DNA of 64,000 bases from Desulfoscipio sp. XC116 (GTDB taxonomy: Bacteria > Bacillota > Desulfotomaculia > Desulfotomaculales > Desulfallaceae), in contig NZ_CP156660.1 in NCBI RefSeq assembly GCF_039851975.1, forward strand, positions 2,361,035 through 2,425,034, read 5' to 3'. Of this stretch, positions 18,686-27,485 are shown in pieces. The position numbers and the translations under genes were made by a program. A model generated the notes under the pieces. The model was not told the DNA's origin. It made no database searches and saw only the letters and a program-made list of their open reading frames with translations. Each line of letters opens with the position of its first letter. Within the stretch, counting starts at the first letter, position 1.

Positions 18686-20599
18686 ATGCCGAGGGAAGCA
18701 GCACACCGGGTGGACGGACGCATCAGCGTCCACGACTCGGTGCAGGAAATGTATGAGCGCATACACAATGACGGCCTCAGCAATGTATTTGACCGCTATG
18801 ATCCCCAGAGCAAAATTCGCTGTGGGTTTTGCGTAGAAGGGGTAAGCTGTCAGCTTTGCACCGGCGGGCCATGCCGCATCTCCGATAAGGCAGGGGCTAC
18901 CCACGGAACCTGTGGCATCGACCGCAACGCCATGGCCATGCGAGACATGTTGCTCCGTAATATGATGGGCACTTCCACCTATACGCATCACGCCTACAAC
19001 GCCTTTCGCACTTTAAAATCCACGGCGGAGGGTAAAACGCCCTACCAAATTACCGACACCAACAAGCTTTACTGGATGTGTGACCAACTGGGCATTGATA
19101 AAAGCGGCGGATTGGAGCAAACCGCCATTCGCCTGGCGGACTTTTTAATGTACCAGCTCAGCAGTGGTTACGATGAACCGCCGAAAATGGTAGAGGTTTT
19201 TGCTCCCGAACCAAGGAAAAAACTGTGGCGGGAACTGGCTATTTACCCGGCCGGGGTAATGCATGAGATTAAGGATTCCGCGGCCAGCTGTCTGACCAAC
19301 GTGGACGGTGACTTTGTATCCATGGCCAAAAAGGCGCTGAGGTTGGGGATTGCCACTATTTATGGTTCACAAATCGGGCTGGAAATGGTGCAGGATATTT
19401 TATTCGGTACACCATCCCCCCATGAGGTGCAGGTGGATTTGGGGATTATGGAACCGGATTATGTCAATATAGTTTTTAACGGGCATGAACCCTGGATTGG
19501 TGTCGCCTGTATTTTGGCCGCCAGGGACCCGGCCAACCAGGAAAAGGCCCGGCAGGCCGGTGCAAAGGGGATCAAGGTAACGGGGTCTATTGAATGCGGT
19601 CAGGAAGTACTGCAGCGCTTTGCCATGGACGACGTTTTTAACGGACTAACCGGTAACTGGATGGCTATTGAGCCTTTGCTGGCCACCGGAACGGTGGACG
19701 TATTTGCCATGGATGAAAATTGTTCTCCCCCATATATTACGCCTTACGCTGAAAAGTACCAAATTACCCTGGTATCGGTAAACGACCTGGTGCGCATACC
19801 GGGAGTGGAAAAGAATTTTGACTACAAACCGCCCGAAGCCGCCAACACGGCCCGGCAGCTTATTGACTGGGGCATTGAAAATTTTAAAAAACGTAAGGAA
19901 CGCAATATTACAGCCAAGGTACCTAAAAAAGTGCAAAAGGCTATAGCCGGTTTTTCCACCGAAGCAGTACTAAACGCCCTAGGCGGCAAAATAGACCCTC
20001 TGCTGGACGTGATTAAAAGCGGTAAAATCAAAGGTGTGACAGCACTGGTGAACTGCACCACCCCGGCCACCGGCATTCATGATTACATGACCGTGAACGT
20101 AGCCAAAGAACTGATCAAACGGGATATACTGGTGATCAGCGGCGGCTGCGGCAACCATGCCCTGGAAGTGGCCGGCTTGTGCAACAGCGACGCGGTAGCC
20201 ATAGCCGGCAACGGTCTGCAGGAAATATGCCGGGCACTGGGCATCCCCCCCGTGCTGAGCTTCGGCACCTGCACGGATACCGGGCGCATGTCCATGCTGG
20301 TCACGGAAATCGCCAATGCCCTAGGGGTAGATACCTCTGATCTGCCGGTTGCGGTTACCGCACCCCAGTACCTGGAACAAAAGGCCACCATTGACGCCAT
20401 TTTTGCCCTGGCCTTCGGACTATACACTCACCTGGCCCCCACCCCACCCATAACAGGCGGCCCGGAATTGGTGAAACTGTTAACCGAAGACTTGGAAAGC
20501 CTGACCGGCGGCAAGGTAGCCCTGGCGGATACGCCGGAAGGAGCCGCCGACGGCATTGAGGCACATATTATGAAAAAGAGGGCCGGACTGGGCATTTAA
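18686..20599 (+). CDS. cooS: Ni-dependent carbon monoxide dehydrogenase, catalytic subunit
   Basis: Interconverts CO and CO2 at a Ni-Fe-S C-cluster. The 637 residues match monofunctional anaerobic CODH. Cys46, 49, 55, 58, 63 and 76 in the N-terminal part (RCGFCVEGVSCQLCTGGPCR ... GTCG) supply the D and B clusters. The C-cluster ligands are seen in FNGHEPW, ECGQEV, VNCTTPATG, GGCGNHALEVAGLC and FGTCTDTGRM. No cooF, cooC or acetyl-CoA synthase gene is next to it. The electron partner is therefore unknown. The gene has its own leader and terminator. Confidence 0.95.
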   Translation: MPREAAHRVDGRISVHDSVQEMYERIHNDGLSNVFDRYDPQSKIRCGFCVEGVSCQLCTGGPCRISDKAGATHGTCGIDRNAMAMRDMLLRNMMGTSTYTHHAYNAFRTLKSTAEGKTPYQITDTNKLYWMCDQLGIDKSGGLEQTAIRLADFLMYQLSSGYDEPPKMVEVFAPEPRKKLWRELAIYPAGVMHEIKDSAASCLTNVDGDFVSMAKKALRLGIATIYGSQIGLEMVQDILFGTPSPHEVQVDLGIMEPDYVNIVFNGHEPWIGVACILAARDPANQEKARQAGAKGIKVTGSIECGQEVLQRFAMDDVFNGLTGNWMAIEPLLATGTVDVFAMDENCSPPYITPYAEKYQITLVSVNDLVRIPGVEKNFDYKPPEAANTARQLIDWGIENFKKRKERNITAKVPKKVQKAIAGFSTEAVLNALGGKIDPLLDVIKSGKIKGVTALVNCTTPATGIHDYMTVNVAKELIKRDILVISGGCGNHALEVAGLCNSDAVAIAGNGLQEICRALGIPPVLSFGTCTDTGRMSMLVTEIANALGVDTSDLPVAVTAPQYLEQKATIDAIFALAFGLYTHLAPTPPITGGPELVKLLTEDLESLTGGKVALADTPEGAADGIEAHIMKKRAGLGI

Positions 20600-20641
20600 T
20601 CCCCACCCCCTCACAGGACAGAAGCAGTATCTTTATAAAAA

Positions 20642-20690
20642 GCTGTTGCACTACGAACTATTTGGCTCGTTGTGCAACAGCCCTTTTATT
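20642..20690 (+). terminator. Rho-independent terminator after cooS
   Basis: GCTGTTGCAC pairs with GTGCAACAGC with a loop of about 20 bases, followed by CCTTTTATT. Confidence 0.8.
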
Positions 20691-20748
20691 AGGTGTATAA
20701 CTTGGCATGAGCGTCGTAACATGACAAAACATAGCAAAATACTCCCTT

Positions 20749-21207
20749 TTACTCAAAATGGCTCTTTTCTATTGTTTTGTCAAATATTTTACTATATAAA
20801 TATTTTACTATATACTGGCAGAATAATTCAAAATCACTCAATTTTGTCTGCAATATATCATAAAGCTCCGGTACAGTAACCTTGTTATACTCATGTATCA
20901 AACGGTTTCGGTAACCAGCCATTCCTGTAATCTTATGACAAAAATCCGCCGGTAATATATCCTTTTCACTTAACATAGCAACAACAGACCGGTAATCATG
21001 GGGTATACCCGCTCCGGATTTAACCGCTATATGACGACCTAAATCAAATAAAGCCTCCAGTGCTTTACGCAACCTATTTTCAGCAATATCCTGGGCATCC
21101 TCATTACCCTGGAAATCTTCCAGAGACATGCCTGTCAATGTCTTTAATCGTAAAACCGAAGAACGTATTAATTCCAGTCTTTCAGCTATAAGCTGCTGAT
21201 TAAACAA
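20749..21207 (-). CDS. HEPN-domain toxin, HepT-like (DUF86)
   Basis: Probable RNase toxin of a HepT/MntA type module, 152 residues, all-helical. The catalytic R-x4-H motif is visible as Arg100 to His105 in YRNRLIHEYNKV, followed by Tyr107, the position that the antitoxin modifies with AMP in the characterised Shewanella pair. It overlaps the upstream nucleotidyltransferase gene by 8 bases. It is immediately downstream of the cooS terminator in convergent orientation. Confidence 0.85.
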   Translation of the reverse strand: MFNQQLIAERLELIRSSVLRLKTLTGMSLEDFQGNEDAQDIAENRLRKALEALFDLGRHIAVKSGAGIPHDYRSVVAMLSEKDILPADFCHKITGMAGYRNRLIHEYNKVTVPELYDILQTKLSDFELFCQYIVKYLYSKIFDKTIEKSHFE

Positions 21208-21622
21208 ACAAATTCCCCTCCATTATCTCTTCATAATATTCCTGGCGGGCAATTTCCAAATGATATTTAAAATCAAGATACTCCCTGGTAATTCCATCCT
21301 CAAAATCGGTGCGCCGGTCAACATCCGCACAGTAAATTACTTTTCCCGTACTAATGATTTCAAAACACAAGGGCAACCTCACCGAATGCATAAACAAAAG
21401 ATCCACTTCCAAAGGAGCAAAGACTTTTAATAATGCCGGGTAAAGAGCAACATATAAATCTACATTACTTTTAGGCGGACTGTTAAATAGCAATGCCAAA
21501 TCAACATCCCCCGGTTTGGGAATCTTTTCGTCCAAAGATGAACCAAAAAGATAGACAGCGACTATTTGCTTATACTGTCCTATAATATCAGCTAGTTCTT
21601 GCATGTCAAATTTTAAGCTCAT
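21200..21622 (-). CDS. MNT-domain nucleotidyltransferase antitoxin, MntA-like
   Basis: Minimal nucleotidyltransferase of 140 residues that neutralises the adjacent HEPN toxin by AMPylation in characterised systems. The active-site pattern G-S-x10-D-x-D is present in YLFGSSLDEKIPKPGDVDLA (the two aspartates at its end), and a third carboxylate lies in EVDLLF. The ATG at 21622 was chosen because AGGTGG lies 5 bases before it; a GTG three codons upstream overlaps that site. Confidence 0.85.
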   Translation of the reverse strand: MSLKFDMQELADIIGQYKQIVAVYLFGSSLDEKIPKPGDVDLALLFNSPPKSNVDLYVALYPALLKVFAPLEVDLLFMHSVRLPLCFEIISTGKVIYCADVDRRTDFEDGITREYLDFKYHLEIARQEYYEEIMEGNLFV

Positions 21623-21813
21623 GTTATCCACCTGTACTTATTAAACATTTGGTAATAATTATACCTTATATTACACTTTGCATATACTATTTATTGTAAA
21701 CCTCATAACCTAATATGACACCATTGAAGATAAGTACTTATTTGTTAACTTTTATGATAACATACATTTTGAAACGTCTATCATTAAATTTGCGTCGCTA
21801 TGTTTGTGGATAT

Positions 21814-21854
21814 ACGCACTAAAGCCGCCCTCCAAGAGGGCGGCTTTAGTGCGT
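21814..21854. terminator. strong hairpin at the end of the dehydratase operon
   Basis: A 19 bp perfect stem (ACGCACTAAAGCCGCCCTC and complement) with a 3-base loop begins 8 bases after the stop of the 21862 gene. It lies between two minus-strand units and probably ends the catabolic operon. Confidence 0.75.
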
Positions 21855-21861
21855 ACGTCGG

Positions 21862-23358
21862 CTATTTCCGTTTAAAACGGTCCATGATTTGCTTGGGCGT
21901 GACGGTGCCGCGTTCAAAACAAGTAAAATCAGTGTCTATGCCGGCCAGATATTTGGCCACCCCTTTAAGCTTCTTCAGCGGATACCTCTGCATTAAAGCG
22001 ATGGTTTCCATCTGCGGAGAACCACCGCCGTGGATGCCGGCCACCTGCATGACCCCGGACAAATCACCCACGGTCAGGTGTTCCACCAGGCGATAGCAGC
22101 GAATGATATCTTCCACCGGCACACCGGCGGCCCGCTGCATATACTTGCGCAGAAGCTCACCGTTCTCGCTGTCGAAATCATCTTCAAAGGGCATTGTGGC
22201 GCATAGGCCGCCGGCCAGGTCGGCCAGGATTTCATATTCATGATAGATATTATGACCGGCATGCCTTCTGCCCACATTGGTATAAATTTCATCAGGCACC
22301 TGGGTACCCGAGGCGAATTTTTCTGAGGCCTCGGCGCTGGCTATACCGGTGGCGTAGACCAGTTCCGCCGTGCCAATGATATGGGAAATCTTTTCCCGTA
22401 CATAATGGGCCTTTTCCAGACCACTATATTCAGCCACCAGAGCGGCGGCGCTGGCCAGCACGTCCGACACGGCCGGCTTGCAGCCTGTATAGGAATGACG
22501 GTGAAAGTGAGCGAACATCAGGGCCAGGAAACCGGCAAACATAAACTCACCCTTCATAAACACTCTTTCCTTGGGCACAAACACATCGTCAAAAATGGTA
22601 AAGGACTCGACGTCGCCGTATTGGAAAATAGGAGACGGCGTGGCCTCCCGGGTGCGAGGCAGTGCCGGCCTGACTACCATTTTGACACCGGGATGGTCGC
22701 CGGGCACAGCGAACGCCACAGCATAAGGAGCATCCTTATCTGTCATAAACCGGGTGGGAATAACAATAATTTCATCGGCATAGGGAGCGGCGGTGTTGTG
22801 TGCCTTGGCACCGCGCACCACAATACCGTCCTCCCGCTCCTCCACGATCCTCAAGTATAAATCGGGATCCGGCTGCTCGTTTGGCCGCTTGCTCCGGTCC
22901 CCTTTAACATCCGTCTGGGCACAGCAGCCCACCAGATCGTTCTCCTGGAAATATTTCAGGAAGTTAAGGAATCTCTGATGGTACTCCATACCCATGACAT
23001 CGTCCATTTCCTTGGTGACCACGGAAAGGGCGTTCATAGAGTCCGTACCCATACAACGCTGGATGCAGCCCCCGACCCGCTGGCCCAGCATGCGGGTCAT
23101 CTTTTGTTTTTTCAATAAGTCCTCTTTATTCTGATGAATATGACAGAAGCGGTTAACGGTCTCTCCGGTAAGATGTGAAGTAGCTGTACATAGCTCCTGC
23201 CATTCAGGCTGCGCCGCCAATTTGAAAGTTTCTTTAATAATATTGATACCGGGCTGCAAGCGGGGGTCCAGCCTGTCTAACTCTTGGCCATTGATGTAGA
23301 TATTTTTACGCATCTTGAACAAGCGTTCCATATATTGTTCAGCGGTTTTTAGAGCCAT
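21862..23358 (-). CDS. 4-hydroxybutyryl-CoA dehydratase / vinylacetyl-CoA isomerase family protein
   Basis: Flavin and iron-sulfur radical dehydratase family, also called the 4-hydroxyphenylacetate 3-hydroxylase fold. The 498 residues carry all four cluster ligands of the Clostridium aminobutyricum enzyme at matching spacing: Cys98-x3-Cys102 (GGCIQRCMG) and His286-x6-Cys293 in HFHRHSYTGCKP, with Tyr290 and Lys294 also matching catalytic positions. This argues for a true dehydratase rather than a flavin monooxygenase. The exact substrate may differ from 4-hydroxybutyryl-CoA. It is the last gene of an operon with an acyl-CoA ligase and a lactonase-like hydrolase. Confidence 0.82.
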   Translation of the reverse strand: MALKTAEQYMERLFKMRKNIYINGQELDRLDPRLQPGINIIKETFKLAAQPEWQELCTATSHLTGETVNRFCHIHQNKEDLLKKQKMTRMLGQRVGGCIQRCMGTDSMNALSVVTKEMDDVMGMEYHQRFLNFLKYFQENDLVGCCAQTDVKGDRSKRPNEQPDPDLYLRIVEEREDGIVVRGAKAHNTAAPYADEIIVIPTRFMTDKDAPYAVAFAVPGDHPGVKMVVRPALPRTREATPSPIFQYGDVESFTIFDDVFVPKERVFMKGEFMFAGFLALMFAHFHRHSYTGCKPAVSDVLASAAALVAEYSGLEKAHYVREKISHIIGTAELVYATGIASAEASEKFASGTQVPDEIYTNVGRRHAGHNIYHEYEILADLAGGLCATMPFEDDFDSENGELLRKYMQRAAGVPVEDIIRCYRLVEHLTVGDLSGVMQVAGIHGGGSPQMETIALMQRYPLKKLKGVAKYLAGIDTDFTCFERGTVTPKQIMDRFKRK

Positions 23359-23376
23359 ATTATTTACTCCTTTCTG

Positions 23377-24174
23377 CTAACCAATTATTTTACCAACCAA
23401 GGCAGGCTCATGCCCGGGGATGACTAAATCACGCCGGGAAGCTACGGCTGCCGTACGCCACATACTGTCATACCACTGGCTTAAATCTATATGAATCCCG
23501 GGGGGCGCAAAGGGCAGGTCAGGCCTAGGCGTCATGATAATTCTATTCCCGGCCAGGTCCGTTAATTCAGCTAAACTTGGGTTTAAATTATAATAACAGT
23601 AGGCAAGGTCACCGGCCAGCACTGCAGTACCCCGAGCGGTGTTGACGGCCAAACCCTGCATACCCTGGGTATGACCGGGCAGCAATAAAGTGGTCACATC
23701 ATCAGCAATTTCCCGGTCTCCGTCCACCAGCACCAGGTCCATTTGCTCCAGCGCCCGGAAAAGGGACTGTTCATAAACCAAACGGGCGGTGGGCACCGGG
23801 TTAAAGGCTGTCTCCCACTCCCTTTTCTGCACAATAATGCGGGCATTTTTAAACAGATGGGCTGTGGCGCAGTGATCAAAATGCAGGTGGGTCAGCACTA
23901 GAATATCTATTTCTTCAGGCATCGTACCCACGGTTTTTAACGCTTCACGTATGCCCGCTTCGCCTCCGCTGCCAATAGGGAAACCGTGCACCAACCCGTC
24001 ACTACCCGGCCCCGGCACACCGGCGTCCACTAAAATTTTCTTATTACCGCCCTCCAGATAGAAAACAAAAATAGGGGCCACCACGTAACTTTGCATATCA
24101 CCCAGCATAGCCAGCACCCCCAGCGGAGCGGTGATTTGGGCTACCTTAAGTGGATGAATCCTATATTGGGTCAT
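23377..24174 (-). CDS. metallo-beta-lactamase fold hydrolase, N-acyl/gamma-lactonase-like
   Basis: 265-residue zinc hydrolase. The HxHxDH motif is in LTHLHFDHCATA, with further ligands in LLPGHTQGM (His), LAGDLAY (Asp) and VIPGHEP (His). The motif with Asp and the overall length resemble AiiA/AttM-type lactonases, which open gamma-butyrolactone or acyl-homoserine lactones. The gene begins 3 bases after the acyl-CoA ligase stop. The context suggests it opens a lactone to a 4-hydroxy acid for the ligase; that is inference. A thioesterase role is an alternative. Confidence 0.75.
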   Translation of the reverse strand: MTQYRIHPLKVAQITAPLGVLAMLGDMQSYVVAPIFVFYLEGGNKKILVDAGVPGPGSDGLVHGFPIGSGGEAGIREALKTVGTMPEEIDILVLTHLHFDHCATAHLFKNARIIVQKREWETAFNPVPTARLVYEQSLFRALEQMDLVLVDGDREIADDVTTLLLPGHTQGMQGLAVNTARGTAVLAGDLAYCYYNLNPSLAELTDLAGNRIIMTPRPDLPFAPPGIHIDLSQWYDSMWRTAAVASRRDLVIPGHEPALVGKIIG

Positions 24175-24176
24175 GA

Positions 24177-25844
24177 TTATTTCCCTCCTTTAAACTCTGC
24201 CCGGGCTTCCTCTTGAACCTGACGCCAAAGAATTTTGCCGGTAGCGCTTTTAGGCAGAGCATCTACAAATAATACCTGGCGAGGATATTTGTAGGCCGCC
24301 ATTTCTCCCTTGGACCAGGTTATAATATCGTTGTCGGTCACCTTATCCCGGTAAGCCTCCTTAAGGACAATATACGCTCGCACCTCTTCCACCCGCACCG
24401 GGTCAGGTACGCCAACCACACAGGTTTCCTGCACGGCCGGATGATTATACAAATTATTTTCCACTTCCGCCGGCCATACCTTAAAACCAGCGGCGTTAAT
24501 CATACGTTTGGTACGGTCTACAATGAAAAAATATCCCTCATCGTCCATATAGCAAACATCCCCGGTACGGAAAAAACGTTTGCCGTCAAGTTCCAGGAAA
24601 GCATTGGCGGTTTCCTCGGGGCGTTTCCAGTACCCCTGAAATACCTCCGGGCCGTTAATGACCAGTTCACCCGCGGTATTGGACGGTAGTTCCTCCAAAG
24701 TTTCCACGTTAATTACCCGGGCATCCACACCAAAATCGGGTATACCAATACACTGCATTTTTGGCCGGTCGGGAGGATTGAAGTGGGTTTGGGAAATAGT
24801 TTCGGTGAGTCCGTAACCCTCCACATACTCCAACCCGGTAAGTTCCAACAGTTTGCGGCCGATAGCGCCGGGCAGCGGTGCACCGCCCCCGCCTAAAATA
24901 ACCAGGGTGCTCAGGTTACGCCGAGTTATGTCCGGCGCGCTGAGCAGGTCTACCACCATGGTGGAAATATTCACCCAATGCGAAACGCGATATTTTTCTA
25001 TAGCATCCAGGGCGGCTCTGCGGTCCCAGCGGGTCAGCAGCACAAGGGTCGCCCCGGCATAAAGGGGGGCAAGCATGCTATGCACCAGCCCGGTGACGTG
25101 GAAAAACGGCAATACCGACAAATGCACGCTGGATGCGGTGTTGGCCAGCCAATAATAAGCGCTGACTACATTTGATATTACGGTCCGGTTGGTATGCATA
25201 CAACCCTTGGGCACCCCCGTGGAGCCCGAAGTATAAGGCAGCAGGCACATGTCGTCCGAACCAACCTGTACAACAGGGGGAGGAGCCTGTTCATCCAAAA
25301 CTGTTTGCCAGTTCAGGCAGCTGTCCGTACAAGCGGGTGCCCGCAGCATAAACTCCGGCACTGCCAGGGTGGGCTCGTCCGGCAGGTAATCCTGGTACCT
25401 TCCCGCCACCAGGCATTTCAATTCCACCCTTTCCCGCACTTTTTCCGCTCTGGGCAGCAAGTCGGTGGTGGTTATCGCGGCCACGGCCTCGCTGTCCTCC
25501 AGGATAAAAGCCAATTCTTTTTCATTATTCATGGGGTTAACCGGCACCACCACCGCATTGGCCCGCATTACCGCAAAAAAAGCGATGATATACAGGGGTG
25601 AGTTCTGCATATAAACGGCTACCCGGTCCCCCTTTTGAACTCCCCGCTTGGCCAGAGCCCCGGCCAGGCTTTTAATATCCCGGTCCAAGCGGCGGTAGCT
25701 GATTTCCTGGCCATAGTAAATTAAGGCTGCTTTTTCCGGGTAATACTCGGCAGCCACCTCCACCAGGCGAAAAAGCGGCACCGCCGGGTAATCCAGGGTT
25801 CTAGGCAATCTTTTGGGCCAAAAAGCTTCGTGAAGATTATGCAA
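24177..25844 (-). CDS. AMP-forming acyl-CoA synthetase (medium/long-chain type)
   Basis: Activates a carboxylic acid to its CoA thioester through an acyl-adenylate. Of 555 residues, key motifs are YTSGSTGVPKGCMHTNR (P-loop like), EGYGLTET, FFRTGDVCYMDDEGYF, RTKRMINAAGFKVWPAEVE and the catalytic lysine in PKSATGKILWRQ. The start is TTG at 25844, eight bases after GGGAGGT. It is first in the operon, about 50 bases downstream of the probable start of a sigma-54 promoter. The substrate is not fixed by sequence; 4-hydroxy acid is inferred from context. Confidence 0.87.
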   Translation of the reverse strand: MHNLHEAFWPKRLPRTLDYPAVPLFRLVEVAAEYYPEKAALIYYGQEISYRRLDRDIKSLAGALAKRGVQKGDRVAVYMQNSPLYIIAFFAVMRANAVVVPVNPMNNEKELAFILEDSEAVAAITTTDLLPRAEKVRERVELKCLVAGRYQDYLPDEPTLAVPEFMLRAPACTDSCLNWQTVLDEQAPPPVVQVGSDDMCLLPYTSGSTGVPKGCMHTNRTVISNVVSAYYWLANTASSVHLSVLPFFHVTGLVHSMLAPLYAGATLVLLTRWDRRAALDAIEKYRVSHWVNISTMVVDLLSAPDITRRNLSTLVILGGGGAPLPGAIGRKLLELTGLEYVEGYGLTETISQTHFNPPDRPKMQCIGIPDFGVDARVINVETLEELPSNTAGELVINGPEVFQGYWKRPEETANAFLELDGKRFFRTGDVCYMDDEGYFFIVDRTKRMINAAGFKVWPAEVENNLYNHPAVQETCVVGVPDPVRVEEVRAYIVLKEAYRDKVTDNDIITWSKGEMAAYKYPRQVLFVDALPKSATGKILWRQVQEEARAEFKGGK

Positions 25845-25903
25845 AATATACTACCTCCCAGCACTAATCATAATTTTAATACTCGCAACAGTTATTAGAA
25901 TAT

Positions 25904-25919
25904 TACAAAAACCGTGCCA
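25904..25919 (-). promoter_or_regulatory. sigma-54 (-24/-12) promoter
   Basis: On the minus strand TGGCAC (25919-25914), five bases, then TTGTA (25908-25904). This matches the TGGCAC-N5-TTGCA consensus with one mismatch. It lies 60-75 bases before the acyl-CoA ligase start and downstream of a sigma-54 activator gene. Confidence 0.75.
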
Positions 25920-26034
25920 TGGGATTAAGCGTGTAATACAGGCACTTTGGAATAAATGAAAGCAGCCGCGGAAGGAACCAACGCAACACTGTCAAAACAC
26001 TTACCGCTAAATGCTTTTTTTACAGGCTTGGACG

Positions 26035-26054
26035 CCGTTGCCTTTGCGCAACGG
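26035..26054 (-). promoter_or_regulatory. 20 bp dyad CCGTTGC-N6-GCAACGG, candidate enhancer for the sigma-54 activator
   Basis: A perfect 7 bp inverted repeat lies about 115-140 bases upstream of the -24 element and just past the regulator's terminator. The distance is typical for an upstream activating sequence of an NtrC-type regulator. Confidence 0.6.
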
Positions 26055-26095
26055 GTAAAACAAAAGGACAAACATTACTTAAATAATGTCTGCCC
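26055..26095 (-). terminator. Rho-independent terminator after the sigma-54 activator gene
   Basis: On the minus strand a 12 bp stem (GGGCAGACATTA with TAATGTTTGTCC, including two G-U pairs) is followed by TTTTGTTTT. Confidence 0.8.
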
Positions 26096-26111
26096 CTTTA
26101 ATTATCTCAAG

Positions 26112-27485
26112 TTAAATCCCGTATTTTCTTTTTTTACGCAAGATCGTAGAGGGAGCTACCCCCAGTGCCCGGGCCGCAGCCCGGATGCCCCCGTGCTCTT
26201 CCAGTGCCTTTTCCAGGACTTCCCGATCCATTTGCGCCTGAACTTCCTTATATGTCATGCCCGGAGGAGGGCCCTGGGTATCTGCCCAGTTCAGTATATC
26301 TTCCGCTGTAATAATTTGCTGTTTAACCATAACATTTAATCTCTCCACGGTGTTTTGCAATTCCCGGACGTTCCCCGGCCAGGGGTACGATTCCAACACT
26401 TTGACGGCATCATTGTTCAACTCCTTGGCTAATCCGGCACAAAGTGCCGAATGGTTTAAAAAGTGTCTGGCCAAAGGCACAATATCAGTTTTTCTCGTGC
26501 GCAGTGGAGGAATAGTCAATTTAATACCCGCAATCCGGTAATAAAGGTCTTCCCGGAAAAGACTATCTGCAACCGCCCCGGTCAGGTCCCGGTTGGTAGC
26601 ACAAATAACCCTTACATCCACCCGCTGCAGATTGGTGCCCCCCACCCGGTAATATTCCATGTTTTGCAAAAAACGCAGCAGCTTGGCCTGTGCGGAACCG
26701 GGCATCTCCGAAATTTCATCCAGAAATAAGGTTCCCCCGTGGGCTATTTCTACCAATCCTTTTTTACCATGCCGGTTCGCCCCTGTAAAGGCGCCCCCCT
26801 GGTAACCAAACAGTTCCGCCTCAAATAAAGGCTCGTTTATAGCGGCGCAGTTCACCGGCACAAAGGGTCCGTCGCTCCTGTCGCTGTGCTCATGGATAAA
26901 CCTGGCTACCAAATCCTTGCCGGTGCCGGATTCACCCAGCAACAGCACAGTAAGCTTAGACGGCCCGATCCGCTGCGCCAATTCCAACACATGCAACATT
27001 TCCGAACTGGCCGCCACCACCCGGGGTGCCCGATTGCGGATATCGCGCCAAAAATCATGATGGACATTCGGGTTAATACCATGCTTAAATAAATCCGGGT
27101 CACGCACGTTAGTGACCACAGCCTTAATTCGCCCCAACTCATCAAACAATGGATTGCCGGTAACCAGTACTCTTTTGCCGGTCTTAATACGCTGCACAAG
27201 GGTTATTGTTTTTCTCTGTTTGAGCACTTCCACGGTGACGGATGGATTGACAAGACCCTCTTGCACCAAATCTTCCATGGGCCGACCCATGGCACCTTTA
27301 ACATCCTGGGCGGTAACTTCGGTAATCCGGCAATAACTTTGGTTTAGCTGCATTAAAACACCGTTTTCATCACATAGCACAATACCATCGTATGAACCCG
27401 CCAAAGTCATTGAGGTTGCGTAATGAGTATTTTGGGGAGGCAGTTTTTGCCGGTTGTCCTCCTTGGCCACACTACAAACCCCCAA
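26112..27485 (-). CDS. sigma-54-dependent activator with PAS domain
   Basis: Enhancer-binding AAA+ protein, 457 residues. A PAS sensor domain occupies about 25-130 (GSYDGIVLCDENGVLMQLN). The AAA+ domain (about 155-390) has Walker A GESGTGKD, the sigma-54 contact motif GAFTGA, and Walker B TLFLDEIS. A Fis-type helix-turn-helix ends the protein (GGIRAAARALGVAPSTILRK). No receiver domain is present, so a ligand or redox signal to PAS is likely. The start is TTG at 27485. It should act on the sigma-54 promoter just downstream. Confidence 0.9.
   Translation of the reverse strand: MGVCSVAKEDNRQKLPPQNTHYATSMTLAGSYDGIVLCDENGVLMQLNQSYCRITEVTAQDVKGAMGRPMEDLVQEGLVNPSVTVEVLKQRKTITLVQRIKTGKRVLVTGNPLFDELGRIKAVVTNVRDPDLFKHGINPNVHHDFWRDIRNRAPRVVAASSEMLHVLELAQRIGPSKLTVLLLGESGTGKDLVARFIHEHSDRSDGPFVPVNCAAINEPLFEAELFGYQGGAFTGANRHGKKGLVEIAHGGTLFLDEISEMPGSAQAKLLRFLQNMEYYRVGGTNLQRVDVRVICATNRDLTGAVADSLFREDLYYRIAGIKLTIPPLRTRKTDIVPLARHFLNHSALCAGLAKELNNDAVKVLESYPWPGNVRELQNTVERLNVMVKQQIITAEDILNWADTQGPPPGMTYKEVQAQMDREVLEKALEEHGGIRAAARALGVAPSTILRKKRKYGI

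Noticed and set aside
21862-23358. Annotation as a 4-hydroxyphenylacetate 3-monooxygenase
   Set aside because: The conserved iron-sulfur ligands and anaerobic context argue for the dehydratase branch of the same fold.
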